NCBI RefSeq assembly: GCF_040659735.1 | Contig: NZ_JBFANZ010000001.1 | Location: 186,001 to 250,000, forward strand | Source of the DNA: Micromonospora_I sp040659735 | GTDB lineage: Bacteria; Actinomycetota; Actinomycetes; Mycobacteriales; Micromonosporaceae | Direction of reading: 5' to 3' | DNA length: 64,000 nt | Shown here: positions 33,266 to 41,866 of the stretch, one piece after another | How positions within the stretch are numbered: the stretch's first letter is position 1 | Layout: every line of letters begins with the position of its first letter | Translations under genes and position numbers: made by a program | The notes under the pieces: model-generated | The model's input: the letters and a program-made list of their open reading frames with translations, nothing else | Told to the model about the DNA's origin: nothing | The model's database searches: none

Positions 33266-34569
33266 TTCGCGCCTCCGGCGATGACCTCGACCGATGCCCT
33301 GCGCTGCGGCCGCAACGTGGCCGCGGCCACCCGGACCTGTTCCTCGGTCACCTCAGCGACCAGGCGGGGAAGCTCGTTGAGCAGACCGGGCTCCCCGCGC
33401 TGCTGCTCCAGGACCGCCATCTCCAGCGCCCGACCGAGCACCGCGTCGGTGTCCCGGAGCAGGTGGGTGGCCATCCGCGCCTGGGTGCGGGCCAACTCGC
33501 CCGGAGTGAGCCCGTCGGCGGCCAACCGGTCCAATTCCTCATCGACCGTGCGCAGCACCTTGTCGACGTCACCCCCGGGCGGCAGATGGGCCTGCAGGAG
33601 CAGGGCGGTCGGATCGCGCACCTCGAACGGCTCACCCATGAAGCCGAGGTAGCCCCCGATGCTGGTGACCGTCCGGTCCCGCAGCACCAGGCGCTCGACC
33701 AGGCGGGAGGCGTCTCCGTCGGTCAGCACCTCGGCCAGCACGACGTAGGGCAGGTAGGCGGCGAAGTCGTTGATCGGGTCGGGCACCCGCCACGCGGCGG
33801 CGACCGCGGGCAGCGGGGCGAGCCGGTCGGTGTAGGACTCCCGGCGCTCCGCCGTCAGGTCCGGCTCGGCGAAGTCCGGCAGGGTGGGCGCCGGTCTCGC
33901 CGGCACGTCACCGAAGTGCCGCTCGATCAGCTCCGTCGCGGCGGAGACGTCAAGGTCGCCGGCGACCGCGAGGACCGCGTTGCCGCAGGCGTAGTAGCGC
34001 TGGAAGAACTCGGCGGCGTCGGCCACGGTCGCGCTCTCGAGATCGACGAAAGAGCCGTAGCCGTCGTGCGCGTTGGGGAACGTGTCGAACATGACCGGGG
34101 GAAGCTTCAGCCACGGGAACCCGCCGTACGGCCGGTTGAGCACGTTGACCCGGATCTCCTCCTTGACCACGTCGACCTGGTTGCGCAGGTTCTCCTCGGT
34201 CAGGCGCGGACCGCGCATCCGGTCCGCCTCGAGGAAGAGCGCCCGCTCCAGCGCGTTGCTCGGCAGCGTCTCGAAGTAGTCGGTGTAGTCGAGGTGCGTG
34301 GAGCCGTTGAAGCTCCCCCCGGCCCCCTGGACATGCCGAAAATGAGCCAGCTTCTCCAGGTTTTCCGAGCCCTGGAACATCAGGTGCTCGAAGAGATGGG
34401 CGAAGCCGGTGCGCCCCTCCGGCTCCGACCTGATCCCGACGTCGTAGACCACCGCGACCCCGATCACGGGCGCGCTGCGGTCGGGTGCCAGCACCACCCG
34501 CAGGCCGTTGTCGAGCGTGAACCGCTCCACCGGATATTTGGTCGCGGGGATCTTCACTGTGCGGGCCAC
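33262..34569 (-). CDS. M16 zinc peptidase, catalytic subunit
   Basis: A 435-residue M16 family metallopeptidase. The inverted zinc motif HLFEH is at 58-62, with the glutamate in VVKEEIR as the probable third ligand about 75 residues on. The family includes pitrilysin, processing peptidase and TldD-independent PqqF types. GTG 34569. It forms a translationally coupled pair with the non-catalytic subunit and then nudC, all three ATGA or GTGA linked. Substrate unknown; actinobacterial pairs of this type are cytoplasmic. Confidence 0.93.
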   Translation of the reverse strand: MARTVKIPATKYPVERFTLDNGLRVVLAPDRSAPVIGVAVVYDVGIRSEPEGRTGFAHLFEHLMFQGSENLEKLAHFRHVQGAGGSFNGSTHLDYTDYFETLPSNALERALFLEADRMRGPRLTEENLRNQVDVVKEEIRVNVLNRPYGGFPWLKLPPVMFDTFPNAHDGYGSFVDLESATVADAAEFFQRYYACGNAVLAVAGDLDVSAATELIERHFGDVPARPAPTLPDFAEPDLTAERRESYTDRLAPLPAVAAAWRVPDPINDFAAYLPYVVLAEVLTDGDASRLVERLVLRDRTVTSIGGYLGFMGEPFEVRDPTALLLQAHLPPGGDVDKVLRTVDEELDRLAADGLTPGELARTQARMATHLLRDTDAVLGRALEMAVLEQQRGEPGLLNELPRLVAEVTEEQVRVAAATLRPQRRASVEVIAGGAK

Positions 34570-34997
34570 ACGGCGACACTAGCGCGTCGCCCACCGCTCC
34601 CGCCGCGACGTCGGTGATCGTGACCAGGACGAGTATGCCGAGGAAGGCAGAGGTACGGCGCGCACCGTCCACCGCCGCGACCCACCGTCCGCGCCCGCGA
34701 TCGAGGAGCTTCGCGTTGATCAACTGCCTGTTCATCGGCGCGGGGACGATCCGTGGCAACACGTCCGTGATGGCGGCGGGAGCGGCCCCGGCAACGGCGC
34801 GTCAACTCCCATCAAAGCGATAGGAGATTAGGAGTTAACCGCCCCGGCCTGCCGCGCGGCGATACGGACGGAATGGCGGTCTCCGCGACCGGGACGACTG
34901 ATCGTTTCCCACGATGTGGGTGACATCTTGACCCACGCCGCCACCCACTCCAGCATTCCTATGAATCAAGTAGGAAAACTGTGGATTGGATGGCGCG
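34570..34997. other. intergenic region with operator-like repeats and possible remnant
   Basis: This 428-base gap between divergent genes contains the operator-like repeat described at 34956 and an inverted GTGGGT/ACCCAC (34916-34936) around TTGACC. On the minus strand 34570-34762 reads MNRQLINAKLLDRGRGRW ... SAFLGILVLVTITDVAAGA, a membrane-like frame with gene-like codon use. It has no stop before the M16 gene and may be a remnant or an artefact. Confidence 0.4.
34956..34976. promoter_or_regulatory. Rrf2-type operator candidate of ssu operon
   Basis: TTCCTA, nine bases, TAGGAA: a perfect six-base inverted repeat 21 bases before the first gene of the sulfonate operon. Further TAGGAG direct repeats lie near 34822. 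The operon encodes its own Rrf2 regulator, the most likely binder. Confidence 0.5.
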
Positions 34998-36053
34998 ATG
35001 ACATATCCGCACCGCCGGCTCACCACCGCGGCAACCCTGGCGATCGTGGCAGTCGCGGCCGTCGCCGCGACCGTCGCCTGCGGCGACGGCACCACCGAAA
35101 CCTCCGCCGGCCCCGTACCGCTCCGGCTCGGCTACTTCCCCAACATCACGCATGCGCCGGCCGTGGTCGGAGTGGAGAAGGGCATCTTCGCCGAGAAGCT
35201 CGGCGGCGACGTCAAGCTGGAGACGAAGACGTTCAACGCCGGCCCGGCCGCGATCGAGGCGATCTTCTCCGGAGCGCTCGACGCCACCTACATCGGACCG
35301 AACCCGACCGTCAACGCCCACTCGAAGTCCAACGGCGAAGCCGTACGGGTCGTCTCCGGCGCCGCCTCCGGTGGAGTCGCGCTGGTCGTGAAGCCCGCCA
35401 TCACCTCGGTGGAGCAGCTGCGCGGAAAGAAGATCGCCACGCCGCAGCTCGGCAACACCCAGGACGTTGCCGTCCGGCACTGGCTCAAGGAGAAGGGGCT
35501 GGCCACCACGAAGGAGGGAGGCGGCGACGTCTCCATCGTGCCCCAGGAGAACGCACAGACGGTCGAGACGTTCACCAGCGGCGCGATCGACGGGGCCTGG
35601 GTCCCCGAACCCTTCGTCTCCCGCCTGGTCAACGCGGGCGGCAAGGTCCTGGTCGATGAACGCGACCTCTGGCCGGACAAGAAGTTCGTCATCACCAACC
35701 TGATCGTGAGCACGAAGTTCCTCAAGGCACACCCCGACGTCGTCAAGCGGCTCGTCGATGGCCAGGTGGCGGCCAACGAGTTCGTCAACACCCAGCCGGA
35801 CGAGGCGCAGCAGGCGATCGCCGACCACATCGAAAAGATCACCGGGAAGGCGCTGGACCTAACGCTCATCAAGCAGGCCTGGCCGACGCTGCAGTTCCTC
35901 AACGACCCGATCGCATCCTCGCTCAAGACCGGGCTGGACCACGCGGTCGCGGTCGGGTTGACGCAGCCGGTGGACCTGAAGGGTCTGTACGACCTGCGTT
36001 TCCTCAATGAGGTGCTCAGGGCGCAGGGCAAGACCGGGGTGCCGCTGACATGA
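34998..36053 (+). CDS. SsuA/TauA-like sulfonate-binding lipoprotein
   Basis: A 351-residue periplasmic-type binding protein of the SsuA/NMT1 family. The signal peptide ends at a lipobox with C28 (VACGD). The mature protein has the family pattern: LRLGYFPNITHAPAVVGVEKGIF, then ALDATYIGPNPTVNAHSKS and RGKKIATPQLGNTQDVAVRHWL. It should bind an alkanesulfonate, taurine or similar compound outside the cell. ATG 34998. It shares a four-base overlap with the ATPase gene and starts an operon of binding protein, ATPase, permease and Rrf2 regulator. Substrate is inferred from family only. Confidence 0.88.
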   Translation: MTYPHRRLTTAATLAIVAVAAVAATVACGDGTTETSAGPVPLRLGYFPNITHAPAVVGVEKGIFAEKLGGDVKLETKTFNAGPAAIEAIFSGALDATYIGPNPTVNAHSKSNGEAVRVVSGAASGGVALVVKPAITSVEQLRGKKIATPQLGNTQDVAVRHWLKEKGLATTKEGGGDVSIVPQENAQTVETFTSGAIDGAWVPEPFVSRLVNAGGKVLVDERDLWPDKKFVITNLIVSTKFLKAHPDVVKRLVDGQVAANEFVNTQPDEAQQAIADHIEKITGKALDLTLIKQAWPTLQFLNDPIASSLKTGLDHAVAVGLTQPVDLKGLYDLRFLNEVLRAQGKTGVPLT

Positions 36054-36826
36054 CGTCGCTGACGCTGCCGCAGAGCACGACCGCCGCGGTCGCGCTCTCC
36101 GGCGTGACCAAGGTGTACGGGCGCGGCGACACGGCCGTCCTCGCCCTAGACGGGGTCTCGCTCGACGTCGCGCCCGGTGAGTTCGTCTGCCTGGTGGGCG
36201 CCTCGGGCTGCGGCAAGAGCACTCTGCTCAACCTGATCGCCGGGCTCGACGGGATCAGCGGCGGGGAGGTGGCGGTCGCGAACGGCGCGACCCCCGGCCT
36301 GATGTTCCAGGAGCCGGCGCTGTTTCCCTGGCTCACCGTCGCCGCCAACGTGGAGGTTCCGCTCAAGCTGCGCGGCCTACCCCGGGCCGAGCGCCGGGCG
36401 CGGGTCGCGGAACTGCTCGACGTGGTTCAACTCGGCGACTTCGCCAAGCGTCGCCCGCACGAACTCTCCGGCGGCATGCGGCAGCGGGTCGCCCTGGCCC
36501 GCACGCTCGCGCTGGACGCCCCCGTCCTGCTCATGGACGAACCCTTCGGCGCGCTCGACGCGATGACCCGCGACCTGCTGCACGACGAGTTGGAACGGAT
36601 CTGGTCGCAGCGGCGGCTCACCGTTCTCTTCGTCACCCACAACGTGCGGGAGGCGGCGCGCCTCGCCGATCGGATCGTGCTGCTCTCCAGCCGCCCGGGC
36701 CGGATCATCTACGAGACGCGGGTCGACGTGCCCCGCCCCCGCCGGATCGACTCGTCCGAGATCGCGGCCCTCGCCGCCGAGGTCACCGACCGACTCCGTT
36801 CGGAGGTGGGCCGTCATGGTCAGTGA
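36050..36826 (+). CDS. SsuB/TauB-like ABC ATPase
   Basis: A 258-residue ABC ATPase. Walker A is GASGCGKST (50-58), signature LSGGM (139-143), Walker B VLLMDEPFGALD (159-170), and the switch histidine in VTHNVREA. It resembles nitrate/sulfonate/bicarbonate transporter ATPases. It powers the permease encoded next with an 11-base overlap. Confidence 0.93.
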   Translation: MTSLTLPQSTTAAVALSGVTKVYGRGDTAVLALDGVSLDVAPGEFVCLVGASGCGKSTLLNLIAGLDGISGGEVAVANGATPGLMFQEPALFPWLTVAANVEVPLKLRGLPRAERRARVAELLDVVQLGDFAKRRPHELSGGMRQRVALARTLALDAPVLLMDEPFGALDAMTRDLLHDELERIWSQRRLTVLFVTHNVREAARLADRIVLLSSRPGRIIYETRVDVPRPRRIDSSEIAALAAEVTDRLRSEVGRHGQ

Positions 36827-37697
36827 CATCCTCAGCGCCAGACCCGGGAGCGGAACGCTCTCCGGGCTCGACGCCCTGGAGATCGCGGCCCGGGAGAAGG
36901 GGGCGACCCGGGCCGGCCGGATCTGGGGTGCGACCTGGCCGAAGATCGTCGCGCTCGCGCTCGCCCTGGCGATCTGGCAGTTCGTCTTCTGGGCAGGCTG
37001 GAAGGATCCGTGGGCGCTACCCGGCCCCGTCACCGTCTTCCGGGACCTGGGCGCCTACCTCTTCACCTCGGCGCTGTGGGATGGTCTGGCGACCACGGCC
37101 CGACGGGCGGCCATCGGGTTCACCGCCGCCGTGGCGGTCGGGCTGCTGCTCGGACTGGCCGTGGCGCGGATCCGCGTCCTCCGCGCCGCGCTCGGCTCGA
37201 TGATCACCGCGCTGCAGACGATGCCGTCCATCGCATGGTTCCCCCTGGCGATCCTGCTGTTCCAGCTGAGCGAGCAGGCGATCTTCTTCGTGGTGGTGCT
37301 CGGCGCCGCGCCGTCCATCGCCAACGGGGTGATCCACGGCGTCGACTACCTGCCGCCGCTACTGCTGCGCGCGGGGCGGAACCTCGGCGCCCGCGGGCTG
37401 TCGCTCTACCGGTACGTCATCGCGCCCGCCGCGCTCCCGGCAATCGTGGCCGGGCTGAAGCAGGGCTGGGCCTTCGCCTGGCGCAGCCTGATGGCCGGCG
37501 AGTTGCTGGTCGTCATCGCCACGAAGACGTCGGTCGGCGCGCAACTGCAGTACGCCCGCGAGTTCTCCGACGCGCCGCGCCTGATCGCGATCATGATCGT
37601 GATCCTGGTCGTCGGGTTGGTGGTGGACGCCGCCTTCGCCGCTGCGGACAGAGCCATCCGACGCCGGTGGGGCGTGCTGGACCAGACGAAGGCGTAG
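36816..37697 (+). CDS. SsuC/TauC-like ABC permease
   Basis: A 293-residue permease with about six transmembrane helices after a 40-residue cytoplasmic N-terminus. The EAA-like loop with LSLYRYVIAPAALPAIVAGLKQGWAFAWRSLMAGEL is typical of the SsuC/TauC group. It forms the channel for the binding protein and ATPase encoded upstream. The Rrf2 gene begins four bases after it. Confidence 0.93.
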   Translation: MVSDILSARPGSGTLSGLDALEIAAREKGATRAGRIWGATWPKIVALALALAIWQFVFWAGWKDPWALPGPVTVFRDLGAYLFTSALWDGLATTARRAAIGFTAAVAVGLLLGLAVARIRVLRAALGSMITALQTMPSIAWFPLAILLFQLSEQAIFFVVVLGAAPSIANGVIHGVDYLPPLLLRAGRNLGARGLSLYRYVIAPAALPAIVAGLKQGWAFAWRSLMAGELLVVIATKTSVGAQLQYAREFSDAPRLIAIMIVILVVGLVVDAAFAAADRAIRRRWGVLDQTKA

Positions 37698-37701
37698 CGC
37701 C

Positions 37702-38121
37702 ATGTACGTCTCGGCGCGAAGCGACTACGCCGTACGGGCGATGCTGGCCATCGCGGCCGACCGGAGCGAACAACTGGTCAAGGCGGCCACGCTCGCCGCG
37801 GCGCAGGAGATCCCGCTCAGCTTCCTGCACGGCATCCTGCTCGATCTCCGGCGGGCGGGGCTGCTGCACAGCCATCGCGGCATGGAGGGCGGATACGAGC
37901 TGGCCCGCCCCGCCACCGAGATCACCGTAGGCGATGTGCTGCGGGCGGTCAGCGGTTCGTTGACCACCGTCCGCGGGCTGCCCTCCGACATCGCGGCGTA
38001 TCACGGGGTGGCGGTCGGGCTGCGCGACGTGTGGCTCGCCGTGCGCTGCGCGATCGAGGAGGTGGTCGACCGGACCACTCTCGCCGACCTGCTCGCGCCG
38101 CAGCGGCGCGCCGTCGGCTGA
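37702..38121 (+). CDS. Rrf2-family regulator
   Basis: A 139-residue Rrf2 protein, MYVSARSDYAVRAMLAIAA at the start, winged helix in residues 1-85 (VKAATLAAAQEIPLSFLHGILLDLRRAGLLHSHRGMEGGY). The three cysteines of FeS-type Rrf2 proteins such as IscR are absent; only C115 or so is present in AVRCAIEE. It thus resembles CymR-like sulfur regulators that respond to partner proteins or metabolites. It closes the sulfonate ABC operon and is likely its own regulator through the TTCCTA-N9-TAGGAA site upstream. Confidence 0.88.
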   Translation: MYVSARSDYAVRAMLAIAADRSEQLVKAATLAAAQEIPLSFLHGILLDLRRAGLLHSHRGMEGGYELARPATEITVGDVLRAVSGSLTTVRGLPSDIAAYHGVAVGLRDVWLAVRCAIEEVVDRTTLADLLAPQRRAVG

Positions 38122-38131
38122 ACCCGCATGG

Positions 38132-39064
38132 TCAGATCGGGCGGACCGAGGCCAGCGCGTCGTCGACGACCCAGTCGAGCTGGCGGTGGGTGCCGGGGAT
38201 CGAGACGTAGAGGATGGCCGCCGTCGACCGTCCCACGTCGATGCAGGCGACCGCCGCCAACTCGTCCGTCGCGCGCAGCCCCGGCCGCGTGAAGTGCAGC
38301 CGGAACACGGTGACCCAGGCGGGCCGCCCACCGAGCGCGGTGCGCTCGTCGCGGAGCAGTTCCATCCTGCTCGGCTGCGGGTAGTACTCCGCCCGCACGT
38401 CGGCCGCGACCTGCCGTCCCACGCATTCCAGGTTGAACGTCAACGCATCGTTCTCCGCCGCCGGCACCGCGGCGGAGAGGATCGACGCGTGGTAGTCGCT
38501 GAAGCCGTCGTACGCGTGCTCGGTGACGAAGTGCTGCCCCGTCTTGTACGGCACGTTGAGCGTCCCGGCGCTCCAGACGGTGTGCCACGGTAGCCACGGC
38601 GCGCCGTACGCCTTGTAGGAGATCCCCGCGTCGGGGTCGATCGTGCGCGCCCCGGCCGGCTCCGGCACGTCCGGCTCAGGCTCACCGGTGGCCGGCGGCT
38701 CCTCGGTGGGCGCCGCGGTCGACGCCGGGCAGAGCCGCGCCAGTGGCGGTCGTACGTCGCTCGGCGCGGCCGGCGTGCCACCGAACGGATCGGTGCCGGA
38801 GAGCATCAGCGCGAGCACGACCACGAGGCCGATCACCAGCACGGTGCCGGCCGCCCCGGCGAACCACCAGAGCCGGCGCTGATCCGGCGCCGCAGTCCGT
38901 GCGGGTACTGCCGTCGAAGGTGGAACGGCGGGCGGGACGTCGATCCGGGTGACCGCACCCGCGCGCCAGCTCGGTCCGGCGCCCGGCCCGGCGGCCCCCG
39001 GGGCGCCCGGATTCTGTCCCGACGTCGGTCGGGACCATGCGGAGGGCATCACCGGTTCGGCCAT
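38132..39064 (-). CDS. membrane-anchored secreted protein, unknown
   Basis: A 310-residue protein starting MAEPVMPSAW at ATG 39064. The first 65 residues are Pro/Gly/Ala-rich and cytoplasmic; one helix follows (WWFAGAAGTVLVIGLVVVLALML, about 66-90). A Pro/Glu-rich spacer then leads to a soluble outer domain of about 165 residues (ISYKAYGAPWLPWHTVWSAG ... LDWVVDDALASVRPI). No catalytic motif is visible. Proteins of this layout are common in Micromonosporaceae. It probably forms a unit with the small membrane gene upstream. Confidence 0.8.
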   Translation of the reverse strand: MAEPVMPSAWSRPTSGQNPGAPGAAGPGAGPSWRAGAVTRIDVPPAVPPSTAVPARTAAPDQRRLWWFAGAAGTVLVIGLVVVLALMLSGTDPFGGTPAAPSDVRPPLARLCPASTAAPTEEPPATGEPEPDVPEPAGARTIDPDAGISYKAYGAPWLPWHTVWSAGTLNVPYKTGQHFVTEHAYDGFSDYHASILSAAVPAAENDALTFNLECVGRQVAADVRAEYYPQPSRMELLRDERTALGGRPAWVTVFRLHFTRPGLRATDELAAVACIDVGRSTAAILYVSIPGTHRQLDWVVDDALASVRPI

Positions 39065-39120
39065 CGTCCCTAGTGAAACACCACCGGCCGGCCGGTCTCC
39101 GCCGACCCTGGCACACGCGC

Positions 39121-39306
39121 TCAGCCGGCGCCGTCCCGCGGAACCGCCGGCACGGTGACGTCGACCACGGCCGAACCGCCGGCGCCGTCGGGCACGGCGT
39201 ACCACGGGGTGAAGGCGGCGAGCAGCGCGAGGAGCACGCCGGCGATCGCCATCGCCAGCACGACAAGAATTTCGCGTCGGCCGGTCGTGCCGGCAACCGT
39301 GCCCAT
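39121..39306 (-). CDS. small single-pass membrane protein
   Basis: A 61-residue protein starting MGTVAGTTGRREILVVLAMAIAG at ATG 39306, six bases after GGGGAGG. One helix (about 12-36) is followed by a 25-residue outer tail. It is 56 bases before the membrane-anchored gene on the same strand and likely co-transcribed. Function unknown. Confidence 0.7.
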   Translation of the reverse strand: MGTVAGTTGRREILVVLAMAIAGVLLALLAAFTPWYAVPDGAGGSAVVDVTVPAVPRDGAG

Positions 39307-39483
39307 GACCAACCTCCCCCGCGCGAACGTCCTGCTCCGACGGTCTTCCAGGACAGGATCGGACAGGGATCGGCGATGCGCAGTCGGTCATCGGACGCAA
39401 TGCGGTCGCTCACTCGCCAGCCAGCTGCGGTGGAGCGCGGAATGTCCGAGAGCGCGGAAGGGGCGGCCGGAAGGGGGTCGGGG

Positions 39484-39909
39484 TCAGGCGCGCCGCGACC
39501 GCATCGCCTTCAGCACCGTGACCTGATCCCCCTGGCCCGTCACGATGCGTCGGTATTCATCGGACTCCATCCGGCAGAGCGCAACGCGCCCTTCGCCGTC
39601 GAAGCGCAGCCCCCAGCCGTACTTCTTGGGCAGCGGTGACGCGCGCAGACACGCCTGCGGTTTGGCCAAGAACGCCGCGCGCAGGGCGGCGAGCGCCTCC
39701 CCCGACCCGTCCCGCGGGCCGTCCTGACGTGCGAGCCAGGATTCGAAGAGGACGTCCTCCTGCGTGTACCGGTACGGATCGCCGACGAGCAGCTCGTACT
39801 GGATCACCGCGACGGTCGGCTTGGCGCCCCGCGGCTGCGGCACCGTGCTCGTCGTGACCGGACAATCGTCCGCGACGGCGATCAGGGTCTCGTAGTAATG
39901 CAGATCCAC
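39484..39909 (-). CDS. DUF6157 family protein
   Basis: A 141-residue cytoplasmic protein with GTG 39909 five bases after GGAGG. The typical pattern of DUF6157 is clear: HYYETLIAVADDCPV at the start, KPTVAVIQYELL, QEDVLFESWLARQ, and LRASPLPKKYGWGLRFDGEGRVAL. Function unknown; these proteins are widespread in bacteria. It stands alone next to the decayed MFS gene. Confidence 0.85.
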   Translation of the reverse strand: MDLHYYETLIAVADDCPVTTSTVPQPRGAKPTVAVIQYELLVGDPYRYTQEDVLFESWLARQDGPRDGSGEALAALRAAFLAKPQACLRASPLPKKYGWGLRFDGEGRVALCRMESDEYRRIVTGQGDQVTVLKAMRSRRA

Positions 39910-39938
39910 CGATACCTCCGCGGGTTCCAGGCTCACCG

Positions 39939-40340
39939 TCAGGCTACCGGCAGGCGCTCCGCGGCGGGTCCGACGACCAGTGGCGGTCGCCCGGCGACCG
40001 GCAGGCGGGTACGGCGCAGTGCGCCCACCGTCAGCGCCGTCGCGAGCAGCACGGCCAGGACGGCGATGAACCAGCCGTACGCGAAGCTGGCCCGTTCGGC
40101 GAGCCGGACCGCGCCGAGCGAACCACCGAGCCCACCGAGTTGCAGCGCCAGCGAACTCACCGACACGAGCGTGGCCCGCCGCTCCTCGGTGACCGGTCGT
40201 GCAGCACCTCGTCGCCGAGCGGGCCGGGCACCCCGGCGCAGAAGTAGATCACCAGGTAGCCGACCACCGCCAGGACAAGACCGCCGACCCCGAGCGCGGC
40301 CACGGCGAGCAGCACCAGACCCGCGGCGACATTTTTGCAA
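39939..40340 (-). pseudogene. decayed MFS transporter (C-terminal part, frameshifted)
   Basis: Two frames joined make one MFS C-terminus. The upstream frame reads NVAAGLVLLAVAALGVGGLVLAVVGYLVIYF, then CAGVPGPLGDEVLHDR. The downstream frame resumes VTEERRATLVSVSSLALQLGGLGGSLGAVRLAE to the end. The junction needs one lost base near 40193. The N-terminal two thirds of the gene are missing, ending at an AT-rich spot (ATTTTTGCAAAAAAA, 40331-40345) beside the helicase terminator. Confidence 0.75.
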
Positions 40341-40363
40341 AAAAATCTTGCGATCAGGAGGGC

Positions 40364-40400
40364 AAAAAGCCCCCTCCTCGATGGCTCTCGAGGAGGGGGC
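40364..40400 (-). terminator. intrinsic terminator of DEAD-box gene
   Basis: Perfect 13-base stem GCCCCCTCCTCGA / TCGAGGAGGGGGC with a six-base loop followed by TTTTT on the minus strand, 12 bases after the helicase stop. Confidence 0.92.
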
Positions 40401-40412
40401 CCAATCAATGCC

Positions 40413-41726
40413 TTACTCGGCCCGCGGGCCGACCGGGCGGCGCCGCGGCCGGCGCGAACGGCCGGTGCCGGTCCCGGTGCCGGTGGTGCGGTGCGCGGGC
40501 CGGGCCGCGGGAGCGGCAGCCGGCGACGCGATCGTGACCGGCACGCCGGACGGCGTTCGCGCCCCGGTCACCCGGGCCAGCTCGGAGTCGCCCGAGCGCA
40601 CCCGCGCCGACTCCGGCCGGATCCCGGCCGTGGCCATCAGCCGGTCCATGTCCCGGCGCTGCTCCGGCAGGACGAGCGTCACGACCACGCCCGACTCACC
40701 CGCGCGGGCCGTACGGCCACCACGGTGCAGGTAGTCCTTCGCCTCCGCCGGCGGGTCGACGTTGACCACCATGTCGAGGCCGTCGATGTGAATGCCCCGG
40801 GCCGCCACGTCCGTGGCGACCAGCGCGGTCACCTGCCCGTTGCGGAACTGCTCCAGGATCCGGGTGCGCTGCGGCTGCGACTTGCCGCCGTGCAGCGCCG
40901 CGGCGCGGACACCCTTGGAGAGCAGTTGCCGGGCCAGCCGGTCGGCCCGGTGCTTGGTACCGATGAACATGATCGTCCGACCGTCGCGCGCCGCGATCTC
41001 CGCGGTGGCGGCCGGTTTGTCCGCCGCGTCCACGTGCAGCAGGTGGTGCGTCATCGCGGTGACCGTCGCCGTGCCGGGGTCCACGGAGTGCGACACCGGG
41101 TCGGTGAGGAAGCGGCGGACCAGTCGGTCCACGCCGCGGTCGAGGGTGGCCGAGAAGAGCATCCGCTGCCCCTTCGGCGCCACCTGCTCCAGCAGCACGG
41201 TCACCTGCGGCAGGAAGCCCATGTCGGCCATCTGGTCCGCCTCGTCCAGGACCGTGATCGCCACCTGGTCGAGCCGGCAGTCGCCGCGGTTGATCAGGTC
41301 GTTGAGCCGGCCCGGGGTCGCCACCACGACCTCGGCGCCCGCGCGCAGCGCGTCCGCCTGACGTCCCAGCGACAGCCCGCCGACAACGGTGGCGATGCGC
41401 AGGTTGACCGCCCGGGCGTACGGCGTGAGCGCCGTCGTCACCTGCTGCGCCAACTCACGGGTGGGCACCAGGACGAGCGCCAGCGGACGGCCCGGACGGC
41501 CGCGCTGGCCGGCGGTGCGGGACAGCAGCGGGAGCCCGAAGGCGAGGGTCTTGCCCGAGCCGGTGCGGCCCCGGCCGAGCACGTCGCGGCCCGCCAGCGA
41601 GTCCGGCAGCGTGGCGGTCTGGATCGGGAACGGCTCGGTGATGCCGTTGGCGACGAGCGCGGTCTGCAGCGCCGGCGCCAACGCGAAGTCATTGAAAGTG
41701 CTGGTGGGCATGGGGGTACGTGTCAC
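40413..41726 (-). CDS. DEAD-box RNA helicase
   Basis: A 437-residue RNA helicase. Visible motifs: the Q motif region (FNDFALAPALQTALVANGITEPFPIQ), Walker A GRTGSGKT, PTRELAQQ, DEAD in VLDEADQM, SAT in LFSATLD, and HRGGRTAR. A basic, Pro/Thr/Gly-rich tail follows (TTGTGTGTGRSRRPRRRP), as in cold-adapted helicases such as CsdA and RhlE that bind RNA. GTG 41726 follows AAGG by six bases, and this site is part of a hairpin (see findings). It is downstream of a cold-shock gene on the same strand. Confidence 0.93.
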   Translation of the reverse strand: MTRTPMPTSTFNDFALAPALQTALVANGITEPFPIQTATLPDSLAGRDVLGRGRTGSGKTLAFGLPLLSRTAGQRGRPGRPLALVLVPTRELAQQVTTALTPYARAVNLRIATVVGGLSLGRQADALRAGAEVVVATPGRLNDLINRGDCRLDQVAITVLDEADQMADMGFLPQVTVLLEQVAPKGQRMLFSATLDRGVDRLVRRFLTDPVSHSVDPGTATVTAMTHHLLHVDAADKPAATAEIAARDGRTIMFIGTKHRADRLARQLLSKGVRAAALHGGKSQPQRTRILEQFRNGQVTALVATDVAARGIHIDGLDMVVNVDPPAEAKDYLHRGGRTARAGESGVVVTLVLPEQRRDMDRLMATAGIRPESARVRSGDSELARVTGARTPSGVPVTIASPAAAPAARPAHRTTGTGTGTGRSRRPRRRPVGPRAE

Positions 41727-41731
41727 GGTGA

Positions 41732-41764
41732 GCCTTCCTCGGGGCGGCACGTGTCGAGGAAGGC
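41732..41764 (-). promoter_or_regulatory. hairpin covering helicase ribosome binding site
   Basis: GCCTTCCTCG at one end pairs perfectly (10 bases) with CGAGGAAGGC at the other, around a 13-base loop. The second arm on the message contains GAGGAAGG, the ribosome binding site of the DEAD-box gene. The structure would hide it. Confidence 0.65.
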
Positions 41765-41823
41765 GCCCGGCGGCAGGGCCGCTGGCGGTCGCAAGCACGA
41801 ACCGAAAAATAAGGGGTACACGG

Positions 41824-41855
41824 GCCGGCCCGCGCCAACGAGGGCGCGGGCCGGC
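41824..41855 (-). terminator. terminator between cspA and helicase
   Basis: Perfect 13-base stem GCCGGCCCGCGCC / GGCGCGGGCCGGC with a six-base loop, then a CCCCTTATTTTT tract farther on. It lies 12 bases after the cold-shock stop. Confidence 0.75.
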
Positions 41856-41866
41856 GGCGTGGTCGA

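Noticed and set aside
34570..34762. Separate minus-strand membrane protein gene
   Set aside because: Its frame has no stop before it runs into the M16 gene as an off-frame reading, so it is at most a remnant.
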